Assembly: GCF_012933445.1 (NCBI RefSeq)
Contig: NZ_JABBNC010000008.1
Span: 227,738 to 291,737, forward strand
DNA: 64,000 nt
Direction: 5' to 3'
From: Actinoplanes sp. TBRC 11911
GTDB lineage: Bacteria; Actinomycetota; Actinomycetes; Mycobacteriales; Micromonosporaceae
Positions 1 to 7,925 of this stretch are shown one piece after another. The position numbers and the translations under genes were made by a program. Each line of letters starts with the position of its first letter. Positions within the stretch are counted from its first letter, which is position 1. The notes beneath the pieces are model-generated. The model was not told the DNA's origin. It ran no database searches and was given only the letters and a program-made list of their open reading frames with translations.

Positions 1-417
1 CAGCCCGGCCCCGGCGATCCGCCGGTAATGCTCGACGACCTCGCGGTCGCTGGCCCGGTACATGGTGGGCGGCAGCGCGAGCACGCCGTCGGCCCCGTCC
101 TCGGCGGCCAGGTCGGCCCAGTGCCGCGCCTGATGCCAGCCCGGACCGTGCACCCCCGCGACGACGACCCCACGCCCGTCGACCGCCTCCACGGCGACCT
201 GCACGACGCGGCGGCGCTCCTCGTCGGTCAGCGACGAATACTCACCGAGCGATCCGTTGGGTCCCACGCCGCGGCAGCCGTTGCGGATCAGCCAGTCGCA
301 GTGCTCGGCGTACCGGTCGTAGTCGACAGCGAGTCCCGCCGGGGCGTTGCGGTCCTCGCGATAAGGGAGGGCGGCGGCCACGATGACGCCGCGCAGGTCT
401 TGGGTGTTCCGGCTCAT
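1..417 (-). CDS. DapA/NAL-family lyase, 5' part only (runs off left edge)
   Basis: The first ~139 residues of a dihydrodipicolinate synthase/N-acetylneuraminate lyase superfamily protein are present; the rest lies beyond base 1. The family signature region reads GPNGSLGEYSSLTDEER, matching the GxxGE phosphate/carboxylate-binding loop followed by the usual helix. The catalytic lysine would be off the window. The ATG at 417 overlaps the stop of the upstream FAD subunit gene (ATGA), so the two are translationally coupled. In hydroxyproline catabolism a DapA-family enzyme deaminates pyrroline-4-hydroxy-2-carboxylate, the product of the dehydrogenase encoded just upstream. That role is inferred from gene order, not from substrate-specific residues. 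Confidence 0.85.
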   Translation of the reverse strand, partial: MSRNTQDLRGVIVAAALPYREDRNAPAGLAVDYDRYAEHCDWLIRNGCRGVGPNGSLGEYSSLTDEERRRVVQVAVEAVDGRGVVVAGVHGPGWHQARHWADLAAEDGADGVLALPPTMYRASDREVVEHYRRIAGAGL

Positions 418-1961
418 GGCGACCCTTCTTCGTGTGGTGTGGCTTCGTGTGGTGTGGCTTCGTGTTGTGCGGCCAGCTCGCCGAGGCGCACCAGGGCCGC
501 GATGGGCCGTGTCTGGGTGCGTCCGGGGTCGAGCAGGCCACCGGTGGCCTGGGTGAGGAGCTCTTCGACGGTGCGCCCACAGACGCGGCCTTGGCAGACG
601 CCGAGGCCGGCCCGCGTGCTGAGCTTGAGGGACCGCAGTCCACGGGACTCGGTCTCGCGGGCGGCCCGGGTCAGGTCGCCGAGGGTGACTTCTTCGCAGC
701 GGCAGACGACGGTGTCCGGGGTGAGCCAGGAGGTCCAGCCGGGGCGGATGCCGTGCGCGTTCTCGAGGCGCCGGGGGAAGGGGCTGGTTTGTTCGCCGGT
801 GGGTGCCGGGCCTTCGCGGCCGTTGCCGCGGCCTTGCGGCGCGCCGGTGTTTCCAGCGCTCGCGGTGATCCCTACGCCGGTGATCGCCGGGGCGGCGGTT
901 CGAGCGCTCGCGGCGCCTTCGGCAGGGCGCCCGGCGGCGGCTGTTCCGGCGATCGCGCCCTCGGTCAGGGCGAGGCCGGCACCGCCGATGCCGGTGATCT
1001 CACCGGCCGCGAAGACGCCGTCGACGCTGGTGCGGCCGTTCGCGTCGATGGCGACGGTGCCGTCGCTCCGCAGGCGGCATCCGGCGGCGACGGCGAGCTC
1101 CGTACGCGGGATGAAGCCGTGACTGACACAGACGGCGTCGACCTCGATCTGTTTCTCTGTCCCGGAAATGGGCGCCCATTGTGGATCTAATCGAGCGACG
1201 GTGACGGCTTCGACGCGGTCGGTGCCGTGCGCCGCGATGACGGCGGTGGCGGTGCGGTAGGGCACGCGGTAGCGGGCCAGATCCTTCACATACCCGGCGA
1301 GTTCCGCCCCTTTACGCCACGACGCGGCGAGTTCGGCGGGCTTGGCGGTCCAGGCACGGCCGAGGCGTCCCCAGCCGTTCGCCTCCAGTACGCCCCGAAC
1401 CCGCGCCCCGGTCCGCACCAGGCTGGTGGCGACGGGCAGCAGGAACGGCCCCGCTCCCGCCACGAGCACGTCACCACCGACGGCGATCCGTTCCGCTTTC
1501 GCGAGCGCTTGAGCCGCACCGGCGGTGAAGACACCCGGCAGTTCCCACCCCGGGAAGGGAAGCGTGCGCTCGGAGGCCCCGGTGGCGAGCACCAGCGCCC
1601 ACGCCCGGAAGGTCAGTTGCCGTCGCCCGCCCCCGTCCGCGGCCCCGACGAGAACGTGCACGTCCGGCGCCCCGTCATCGCGCCGCTCGACCAGCCAGAC
1701 CTGCGCGTTGACCAGCACCTCACAGCCCGGGTCGGCGTCAAGCCGCCGGCGGAGCGCCGCAAACCGCCGCCAGCCGTGGTGCAGCTTGGCTTCCCGCCCC
1801 GCCGGCCGCTGAGGCGGAAGGTGCCGCCAGTATTGCCCACCGACATCATCGGCCGCGTCCAGCAGCGTGACCGAGGCCCCGCCCCGCCGCGCGGCCAGCG
1901 CCGCCGCAAGCCCCGCCGGTCCAGCCCCCACCACAAGCACGTCACGTGTCATATATTTCAT
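414..1961 (-). CDS. FAD/NAD(P)-binding oxidoreductase subunit with C-terminal BFD-like domain
   Basis: 515 residues. The N-terminus has an FAD dinucleotide-binding fold (VVGAGPAGLAAALAARRGG, then DVGGQYWRH), and there is a second nucleotide-binding segment near the middle (VLVAGAGPFLLPVATSLV). The C-terminal ~90 residues carry VVCRCEEVT and CQGRVCG, the four cysteines of a bacterioferritin-associated-ferredoxin-like [2Fe-2S] domain. This is the architecture of the alpha subunit of HcnB/opine oxidase/LhpBEF-type three-subunit dehydrogenases. The start at 1961 overlaps the stop of the 2Fe-2S subunit by 4 bases; an in-frame ATG three codons later is an equally good start. It probably passes electrons between the catalytic FAD subunit and the respiratory chain. 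Confidence 0.88.
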   Translation of the reverse strand: MKYMTRDVLVVGAGPAGLAAALAARRGGASVTLLDAADDVGGQYWRHLPPQRPAGREAKLHHGWRRFAALRRRLDADPGCEVLVNAQVWLVERRDDGAPDVHVLVGAADGGGRRQLTFRAWALVLATGASERTLPFPGWELPGVFTAGAAQALAKAERIAVGGDVLVAGAGPFLLPVATSLVRTGARVRGVLEANGWGRLGRAWTAKPAELAASWRKGAELAGYVKDLARYRVPYRTATAVIAAHGTDRVEAVTVARLDPQWAPISGTEKQIEVDAVCVSHGFIPRTELAVAAGCRLRSDGTVAIDANGRTSVDGVFAAGEITGIGGAGLALTEGAIAGTAAAGRPAEGAASARTAAPAITGVGITASAGNTGAPQGRGNGREGPAPTGEQTSPFPRRLENAHGIRPGWTSWLTPDTVVCRCEEVTLGDLTRAARETESRGLRSLKLSTRAGLGVCQGRVCGRTVEELLTQATGGLLDPGRTQTRPIAALVRLGELAAQHEATPHEATPHEEGSP

Positions 1962-2350
1962 GCGCCGCCCCCGCCGTCAGGCGCGCTGGTCCGTGGCGAG
2001 GGCGTCCCGGCCGGCAGGCAGGCCGGCCGGGTCATGCTGGAAATTTCGTCCTTTGTCGTGATGACGTCGCCGTCTGCGGCGCGCCGCTGGCATGCCCGGA
2101 CATCGCTCAAGCCGTTGACGGTCAGCAGGCAGTCGTAGCAGACGCCTATTCCACAGAAGACTCCGCGGGGACGGCCGCGCCGGGTCGTGCGCCAGCTGGC
2201 CCGGCCCGTGCTCAACAGAACGCCGGCGATGGTCTGGCCGGCCAAGCCGGAAACCGGGAGCCCGTCAACGTGGACGGTGATCGCCGTGGTCGCGCCGGGC
2301 TCGACTGGGTCATCGGACGGTGCCAAGCGGTGCGGTCCGGTCGCCCTCAC
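1958..2350 (-). CDS. small (2Fe-2S) ferredoxin-like subunit
   Basis: 130 residues. The core is a plant-type 2Fe-2S ferredoxin fold with CGIGVCYDC and a downstream cysteine (VRACQR), as in HcnA and the gamma subunits of opine or D-hydroxyproline dehydrogenases. The middle (residues ~20-95) is conserved-looking. The last ~20 residues are Pro/Gly rich and look unstructured. GTG at 2350 is the first possible start but has no clear Shine-Dalgarno sequence, so translation may be coupled to the gene before it. It lies between the two FAD subunit genes, and all three should form one membrane-linked complex. A regulator-like motif (2354-2367) sits directly upstream. Confidence 0.85.
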   Translation of the reverse strand: MRATGPHRLAPSDDPVEPGATTAITVHVDGLPVSGLAGQTIAGVLLSTGRASWRTTRRGRPRGVFCGIGVCYDCLLTVNGLSDVRACQRRAADGDVITTKDEISSMTRPACLPAGTPSPRTSAPDGGGGA

Positions 2351-2353
2351 GCC

Positions 2354-2367
2354 AGTAGTATGTCACA
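2354..2367 (-). promoter_or_regulatory. second copy of a putative GntR operator
   Basis: AGTAGTATGTCACA on the + strand, matching 13 of 14 bases of AGTAATATGTCACA in front of the GntR gene (4603-4616). This copy spans the stop codon of the FAD oxidoreductase gene and the 12-bp gap before the 2Fe-2S gene, so it is inside the operon. Binding by the local GntR protein is inferred. Confidence 0.5.
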
Positions 2368-3910
2368 CATCGCTGACGATGAAAGGGCGAAGACTCGGCC
2401 GATCAACGGCGAACGGTGTGGCCGGCACATGCGTGGTCCGCCCGTACAGGAGATCGACGATCAGCTCCGCGGTCGCCATCGACAGCACGATCCCCGCGCC
2501 CTCGTGGCCGGTCGCATGCCACAGGCCGGGCAGCCGCGGGTCCGGGCCGATCACCGGCAGATGATCGGGCACGAAGGGGCGGAACCCGCCGTACGCCCGC
2601 ATCACCGCGACATCCGCCAGGAACGGGAACAGCGCGGCGGCCTTGGCCGCGATCGCGGCCAGCACACGCGCCTCGATCCGCTCGTCAAACCCGCGCCGCT
2701 CCCGCGACGATCCGATGAGAACGGTCCCGCCCGCCGTCGACTCGATCACGCTGGACGTCTGCAGCGCGGCGTCGTCCGAGCCGACGGCACCGACGTAGTC
2801 CGCGTCGTAGACCTTGTGCCGAATCCGGCCCGGCATAGGCGTGGTGACCAGCAACGTCCCACGCCGCGGCCGCACCGGCAGAAGCACCCCGAGACGCCGC
2901 GCCACCTCCGCCGACCAGGGCCCGGCAGCCACGACGACATGGTCCGCCGCGAAGTCGCCGGCCGTCGTCCGCACACCAACCAGCCGATCACCGCCGCCCA
3001 GCCCGGCACCGCCCGCCAGCCCGGCACCGCCGCCCAGCCCAGCACCGCCGCCCAGCCCAGCACCGCCCGCCAGCCCAGCATCGCCGCCCAGCCCAGCACC
3101 GCCAACCGGCCCGTCAGCACCATCCAGCAAGCCGCCGCCCAGTCGGTTGCCGCCAGCCGGCCCACCAGGACCAACCAGCAAGCCACCCCCGCCGAGCCCG
3201 GCGCCACCAGCCAGTCGACTGGCTCGGCTGAGCCCGTCGGCGCCGCTCGTCCCACCGACGCTACGCAGCGCTTCATCGCCCGCACGTGGACGCCCCCGCG
3301 ACGACCGATCCCGGCCATAAAGCGGACCAAGCACCTCGACGCCCTGATACACCCTCGCTCCCCCACGCCGCGCCGACGCGAGCAACGCCTCGGTCGCGAT
3401 CGCGGGCTGCACCTGGGAATCCTGCGGGTAATATATCGCTGCGGTAATCGCGCGGGTCAGATCCGGTTCAAGGCTCGCTGCCGTCCCCGCATCGACCGGC
3501 ACCGCCTCGACCCCGGCCGCGCGCTGCCCGGCCGCGAAGACCCGCAACGCTTCCGCGCCCTCGTCGGTCGTGGCGACCACGAGACCGCCCTTGGCCTCGA
3601 ACTCGATGCCCGGAAACGATGGCCCCAGCTCATCCGGCAGATCCCGCCAGAGCGACAGCGAGCGCTGCGCCAGCACCAACTCCGCGCCCGGCCCTTTGTC
3701 CGACACCAGCAGATTGCCCTCGCCTGCCGCCGACGTCCCACCGGCCGACGCCGAGCGGTCCAGCACCGTGACCTTCGCACCGGCCTTGACCAGCTCCCGC
3801 GCCACCGCCGCACCCACGATCCCGGCCCCGACGACCACCACCTCAAGATCGCCCGCAGGCGGCGACGAGATCAAAGACCCCGGCGATCCGGGATCCCCAT
3901 GTCCCGCCAT
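2363..3910 (-). CDS. DAO-family FAD oxidoreductase (catalytic subunit) with glycine-rich insert
   Basis: 515 residues from the ATG at 3910, which overlaps the TGA of the GntR gene by one base. It has an N-terminal FAD fold (VVVVGAGIVGAAVAREL) and C-terminal GFRPFVPDHLPVIG and GHEGAGIVLS segments typical of D-amino-acid dehydrogenase, HcnC and LhpB-like proteins. Such enzymes are normally near 370-420 residues. The excess is a ~90-100 residue insert (residues ~218-310) of Gly/Ala/Leu repeats placed just before the strand RLVGVRTTAGDF. Together with the two downstream subunits it should oxidise a D-imino acid such as cis-4-hydroxy-D-proline. The substrate is inferred from the cluster. A longer in-frame reading upstream of 3910 is only the shadow of the regulator gene. 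Confidence 0.88.
   Translation of the reverse strand: MAGHGDPGSPGSLISSPPAGDLEVVVVGAGIVGAAVARELVKAGAKVTVLDRSASAGGTSAAGEGNLLVSDKGPGAELVLAQRSLSLWRDLPDELGPSFPGIEFEAKGGLVVATTDEGAEALRVFAAGQRAAGVEAVPVDAGTAASLEPDLTRAITAAIYYPQDSQVQPAIATEALLASARRGGARVYQGVEVLGPLYGRDRSSRGRPRAGDEALRSVGGTSGADGLSRASRLAGGAGLGGGGLLVGPGGPAGGNRLGGGLLDGADGPVGGAGLGGDAGLAGGAGLGGGAGLGGGAGLAGGAGLGGGDRLVGVRTTAGDFAADHVVVAAGPWSAEVARRLGVLLPVRPRRGTLLVTTPMPGRIRHKVYDADYVGAVGSDDAALQTSSVIESTAGGTVLIGSSRERRGFDERIEARVLAAIAAKAAALFPFLADVAVMRAYGGFRPFVPDHLPVIGPDPRLPGLWHATGHEGAGIVLSMATAELIVDLLYGRTTHVPATPFAVDRPSLRPFIVSDV
2985..3255. repeat. in-frame 15-bp-type minisatellite inside the FAD oxidoreductase
   Basis: Imperfect tandem repeats, densest at about 2995-3110, with a unit close to CCGCCCAGCCCAGCA on the + strand. 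On the coding strand they encode runs of GGAGLGG/AGG. The unit is a multiple of three, so gain or loss of copies keeps the reading frame. Confidence 0.8.
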
Positions 3911-4587
3911 CAGCGCTCGCTCTTCTCGGGCCGGCCGCTCCACCAGCCGGTGACATGTGCGATGTGATGCACCATCAGTTCCTCGGCGGCCGCCGGTTTG
4001 TTGTCGGCGAGCAGGTCCAGCAGCGTGTGGTGCTCGGCCGACGACCGGGCCAGCTCGGGCGTGCCGAGCATCCCGGCGAGCCCGACCAACCGGCTCTGCT
4101 GACGCAGGTCCCCGACCAGCGTGACCAGCCGGTCGTTGCCGGTCAAGCTCAGCAGATGCAGGTGGAAGTCGGTGTCCGCGATCAGGTAGGTGCGCAGGTC
4201 GGACGCGGCGGCGCCGGTCACGATCGCGTCCGCCTCGAGCCGCAGCGCGGCCAGCTCCGGCTCGTCGATCCGGCCGGCGAGCTGGCGCATCGGCGGCGCC
4301 TCCAGCCATTGCCGGATCTGCACGATCTCCTCCAGGTCGCGCCGGTTCACGTGGGTGACCCGGAACCCTTTGTTGCGCGCGATCGAGACAAGCCCGCGCC
4401 GCTCGAGGTTGAGCAGCGCCTCGCGGACCGGCGTGACCGACACGTCGAACGACACGGCCAGCGACGGCGCGGTCAGCATGGTCCCGGGTGGGATCTCCCC
4501 GGTGACGATGGCCGTCGACACCGCCTCTTCGACGAGCTGGCGAAAGTTTCCCCCCGCATGCAGCGGCCCGATGACCGGAAGCTTCAC
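3910..4587 (-). CDS. GntR/FCD-family transcriptional regulator
   Basis: 225 residues. The N-terminal winged helix-turn-helix (residues ~10-75) carries GTMLTAPSLAVSFDVSVTPV and the typical REALLNLERRGLV wing. The C-terminal all-helical FCD domain has D, H and H ligand candidates (DTDFHLHLL, EHHTLLDLL, HHIAHV). GTG at 4587 follows a GGGAGGG ribosome-binding site. It is the first gene of the minus-strand operon, so it probably controls that operon and itself, with the substrate or a pathway intermediate as effector. Confidence 0.92.
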   Translation of the reverse strand: MKLPVIGPLHAGGNFRQLVEEAVSTAIVTGEIPPGTMLTAPSLAVSFDVSVTPVREALLNLERRGLVSIARNKGFRVTHVNRRDLEEIVQIRQWLEAPPMRQLAGRIDEPELAALRLEADAIVTGAAASDLRTYLIADTDFHLHLLSLTGNDRLVTLVGDLRQQSRLVGLAGMLGTPELARSSAEHHTLLDLLADNKPAAAEELMVHHIAHVTGWWSGRPEKSER

Positions 4588-4602
4588 GCGCCACCCTCCC
4601 TC

Positions 4603-4616
4603 AGTAATATGTCACA
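4603..4616 (-). promoter_or_regulatory. putative GntR operator in the operon promoter
   Basis: AGTAATATGTCACA lies 15 bases upstream of the GntR start codon, in the 107-bp space shared with the divergent hydrolase gene. A near-identical copy occurs at 2354-2367. Recurrence in one operon is the only evidence for an operator function. Confidence 0.5.
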
Positions 4617-4694
4617 TCCTACAGGCGGCGGGCGCTACGGCACCGGACGAAAACGGGGCTGAATACCGCGGCCCGACGACGTAACGTTCGAGGC

Positions 4695-5225
4695 ATGCAT
4701 CGACGGGCGATCATCTTTCACGGGACCAACGCCAGCCCCGACGTGGCGTGGTACCCCTGGCTCGCCGAGCGCCTCGCGGCCCGCGGGCTGGTGGTGGAGC
4801 TGCCACACTACCCCGGCCTCAACGCCGAGCCGATCGCCTCCTTCGCGCCCAAGGTGCTGGCCGGGCACACGTTCGACGAGAGCACCGTCCTGGTTGGTCA
4901 TTCCGGCGGCGCCGCCCTGATCCTGGCCCTCCTCGAGCACGTCACGGTCGACCAGGCGATCCTCGTCGCCGGCTATTGCACCCGCCCGAACACGAACGAC
5001 GAACCCGTCCTGAAGCAAAGCTACGACTGGGCGGCCATCAAATCCCACGTACGCGACATCACCTTCATCAATTCGCGCCACGACCCGTACGGCTGCGACG
5101 AACACCAGGGCCGCGCCATGTTCGACCGTCTCGGCGGCACACAAATAGTCCGCGACGACGGCCACTTCGGCGACTACGACCAGGTGTACGACGATTTTCC
5201 CCTGGTGGACCACCTGATCGGATGA
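4695..5225 (+). CDS. RBBP9/YdeN-family serine hydrolase
   Basis: 176 residues, the full length for this small alpha/beta-hydrolase family. The nucleophile elbow is VGHSGG (Ser ~70). The rest of the triad is likely the Asp of SRHDPYG and the His of DDGHFGD near the C-terminus. There is no signal peptide, so it is cytoplasmic. The substrate is unknown; family members act on small esters or have poorly defined roles. It is divergent from the GntR operon and ends 4 bases before the FAD monooxygenase, so these two are probably cotranscribed. Confidence 0.88.
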   Translation: MHRRAIIFHGTNASPDVAWYPWLAERLAARGLVVELPHYPGLNAEPIASFAPKVLAGHTFDESTVLVGHSGGAALILALLEHVTVDQAILVAGYCTRPNTNDEPVLKQSYDWAAIKSHVRDITFINSRHDPYGCDEHQGRAMFDRLGGTQIVRDDGHFGDYDQVYDDFPLVDHLIG

Positions 5226-5229
5226 GGCG

Positions 5230-6321
5230 ATGAAGCGGATAGCCATCGTGGGTGCCGGCATCGGCGGCCTCACCGCGGCGATCGCGCTCGCCCGCCAGAA
5301 CGTCGAGTGTGTCGTCTTCGAGCGCCACGCGACCCTGCCCGACGACGCCACCGGCATCGAGATCTCCCCTAACGCCGCCGCCGAGTTGCACGCGCTGGGC
5401 GTGGCGTTCGAAGACGACGCGGTGCGTCCCCACGGCCGCGAGATCCGCCGCTGGCGCGACAACTCCACGCTGGCCCGCACCGACCTTTCCCGGTACGCCG
5501 CGCCGTATTACACGGTCCGCCGGGGCGCTCTGATCGCGGCTTTGAAAAGCGCTTCCCCGGTACGCTTCGGCCGCCGTTGCGTGGCCATCCGCAACGACCC
5601 GGCCGGCGTCGTTCTCGGGTTCGACGACGGCACGATAACCCGCGCCGACGCCGTGGTGGGCGCCGACGGCCTGCACTCGGCGGTCCGCGGCGTCTTCTCC
5701 CGCGAACTACCCCGCTACAGCGGTTTCGTGGCCTCCCACACCGTCATGCCGATGGACGCCGCCCGCCCGCTGGCCGCCCCCGACCGCGTCCTGACCTGGC
5801 TGGGCCCGAAGCGGCACTGCCTGGCCTACCCGATCGACGGCGGCCGCCGCCTGACCCTCGTGGTGGTCGAGCCGCAAGCGACACCGACCGCCCAGAACCC
5901 GCCGCGCGACTCGCTGACGAACTTCCTCGGCTGGCATCCGGCCGTCCGTGGTCTGCTGGGCCTGGCCGGCCGGCTGCACCGACGTGCCCTCTACGACCGT
6001 CCGCCGTTGCAGCACTGGCAGCACCACCGGGCCGTGCTGATCGGCGACGCCGCCCACCCGATGCTGCCGTTCCTCGCCCAGGGCGCCGCCCAGGCCATCG
6101 AGGACGCCGCCACCCTGGCCCGGTGCCTGACCGCTCCGGACCCGTTCGCCCGCTACGAGGAGCTGCGCCGCCCGCGGCTGGCCCGCATCGCCGAAGCCAC
6201 CCGCGCCGCCCTCCGCACGTTCCACTTCCCGGACGGCGAAGACCAGCGTCGCCGCGACCGCGCCATGGCCGCGTCTCCCCCGGATGCCCTGGACTGGCTT
6301 TACGCCCACCGGCCGGGTTAG
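5230..6321 (+). CDS. FAD-dependent aromatic-type monooxygenase
   Basis: 363 residues, class A flavoprotein monooxygenase (salicylate/p-hydroxybenzoate hydroxylase family). Visible motifs are the N-terminal GxGxxG (IVGAGIGGLTAAIALAR), the DG motif (VGADGLHSAVRG) and the FAD ribityl-binding GD motif (LIGDAAHPMLPFLAQGAAQA). Such enzymes hydroxylate aromatic or polyketide substrates using NAD(P)H and O2. It follows the hydrolase gene by 4 bases. It converges on, and overlaps by 4 bases, the ThDP enzyme gene on the other strand. The substrate cannot be read from the sequence. Confidence 0.9.
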   Translation: MKRIAIVGAGIGGLTAAIALARQNVECVVFERHATLPDDATGIEISPNAAAELHALGVAFEDDAVRPHGREIRRWRDNSTLARTDLSRYAAPYYTVRRGALIAALKSASPVRFGRRCVAIRNDPAGVVLGFDDGTITRADAVVGADGLHSAVRGVFSRELPRYSGFVASHTVMPMDAARPLAAPDRVLTWLGPKRHCLAYPIDGGRRLTLVVVEPQATPTAQNPPRDSLTNFLGWHPAVRGLLGLAGRLHRRALYDRPPLQHWQHHRAVLIGDAAHPMLPFLAQGAAQAIEDAATLARCLTAPDPFARYEELRRPRLARIAEATRAALRTFHFPDGEDQRRRDRAMAASPPDALDWLYAHRPG

Positions 6322-7925
6322 TGCCCGCGGAACGCCTCCTCCAGCCACCACGACGGACGCTGCCCGGCCACCTTGAGGTCGACGACCATCGGCACGTCGC
6401 GCGGCCCGGCCACCCACTGCTCCACCGATGCCAAATCCTCTCGACGGCGCACGGTCGCGGCCGCACAGCCGTGGCCCCGGGCGATCGCCGCGATGTCCGT
6501 CGACGGGAAAACCACAGTGGACAACGGATGTCCGCCGGGCCCGAAGTGGTGCACCTCGGCCCCGTACGCGTCGTCGTTGTAGACCAGGATCAGCATGCCG
6601 AGGCCCAACCGGCGCACGGTGTCCAGCTCGGAAATCCCCATCAGGAAGCCACCGTCGCCGCAGGCCGCCACCGGCAGCCGGTCCGGCATCGCGAAGGCGG
6701 CACCGATCGCGCTCGCCAAGCCCAGCCCGATCGACTGGAACGCCTGGGTGAACGAGAACCCGCGATGGTCCGGCACCGACAGGAACATCGACGGGTAGCC
6801 CATGAAATTCCCGGAGTCGACCGCGACGACCCGCTCGGACGGAAGGATGTCGTCCACCGCGATCGTCGCGGTGCGCGCGTCGATGTGCGAGCCGTCCCCC
6901 TCGTCCTCGTACGCCACGTCGCGCCAGCGGCCGGAGGTGGAGAGCTCGAGGCGTACGGGATCGCTTCTATAGCCTTGTTTTTCGGCAACTGTGACCGCGG
7001 CCGCCGTTTCCGCGACGTCGCCGGCGATGCTCAGGTCGACCCGGTGGTGGGCGCCGAACGCGGACGGATCGAGGTCGACCTGCACGACCGTGGCCGACCG
7101 GTCGACGAGCCCACCGTGCCGGGTGGTCCACATGTTCAGCGACGCACCCCAGGCCACCACGACGTCGGCCGCCCGGATGAGCGAGGCCGCGAGCGGTGTG
7201 GCGAAGCCGCCGGACACGTCGAGGTTCCACGGATCCCCCGTGAACAGCCCTTTGGCCGCCGCCGAGGTCGCGAGCAGCGCCCCGCATCGCTCGGCCAGCG
7301 CCGACAATTCGGCCCGGGCGCCGAGAGCGCCCCGGCCGGCGATGAACACCGGCCGCTCCGCCTGGTCCAGCACCGCGTTCAGCTCCACTATGGACGACTC
7401 GGAGACGGACCGCGGCACCGGCGGGAACGACGGTGTCACCATTTCCCCGGCCGGCATCGCCTGGATGTCGAGCGGCAGATTGACCAGCACGGTGCGCCGT
7501 TCGCTGACCGCAAGATGCCACGCCCGCGCCACGTCCGCCGCCTCGTGCACGCGCACGCTGGAAGCGCCGACAGCGTGCGCGAGAGCCCCCTGGTCGATCC
7601 GGAAGTTCGAGCGCGGCGCGGTGGCTTCCGCGGCGAGCACCAGCATCGGCGTACGGCTCTTGGCCGCCTCGGTGATGCCGGTCATCGCATTCGTCAGGCC
7701 CGGCCCTTGATGCACGGTGACGATCCCGGGACGCCCACTGATTCTCGCGTACGCGTCGGCGGCCGTCGCCGCCCCGCCCTCGTGCCGGCAGGCGACAAAC
7801 TTGACGCCGTGCTTGACGAGCGCGTTGGTGACGTGGAAATTGCCGCTGCCGACCACCCCGAACACGTGCTCGGCGCCGAGCGCGGCCAGCGTCGCACCGA
7901 CCGCCTCGGCAACCGACCCGGTCAT
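6318..7925 (-). CDS. thiamine-diphosphate enzyme (acetolactate synthase-like)
   Basis: 535 residues from the ATG at 7925. The N-terminal PYR domain has the catalytic-glutamate region RHEGGAATAADAYAR, followed by VHQGPGLTNAMTGI. A central Rossmann domain follows. The C-terminal PP domain carries the ThDP/Mg motif GDGGF...VYNDDAYG. The family carries out carboligation or decarboxylation of 2-oxo acids. It is smaller than classic AHAS (~570 residues) and no regulatory subunit is nearby, so a catabolic benzoylformate-decarboxylase-like role is possible. Its start overlaps the cyclase-family gene stop (ATGA), which links the two functionally. Confidence 0.88.
   Translation of the reverse strand: MTGSVAEAVGATLAALGAEHVFGVVGSGNFHVTNALVKHGVKFVACRHEGGAATAADAYARISGRPGIVTVHQGPGLTNAMTGITEAAKSRTPMLVLAAEATAPRSNFRIDQGALAHAVGASSVRVHEAADVARAWHLAVSERRTVLVNLPLDIQAMPAGEMVTPSFPPVPRSVSESSIVELNAVLDQAERPVFIAGRGALGARAELSALAERCGALLATSAAAKGLFTGDPWNLDVSGGFATPLAASLIRAADVVVAWGASLNMWTTRHGGLVDRSATVVQVDLDPSAFGAHHRVDLSIAGDVAETAAAVTVAEKQGYRSDPVRLELSTSGRWRDVAYEDEGDGSHIDARTATIAVDDILPSERVVAVDSGNFMGYPSMFLSVPDHRGFSFTQAFQSIGLGLASAIGAAFAMPDRLPVAACGDGGFLMGISELDTVRRLGLGMLILVYNDDAYGAEVHHFGPGGHPLSTVVFPSTDIAAIARGHGCAAATVRRREDLASVEQWVAGPRDVPMVVDLKVAGQRPSWWLEEAFRGH

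Noticed and set aside
1946..3967. 673-residue open frame on the + strand opposite the FAD oxidoreductase genes
   Set aside because: Arg/His/Pro-rich shadow of minus-strand genes with clear FAD and Fe-S motifs; the Gln/Pro repeats are the minisatellite read in antisense.
2363..4594. 743-residue frame suggesting a regulator-oxidoreductase fusion
   Set aside because: The part upstream of 3910 is a frame-shadow of the GntR gene; the oxidoreductase has its own ATG overlapping the GntR stop.
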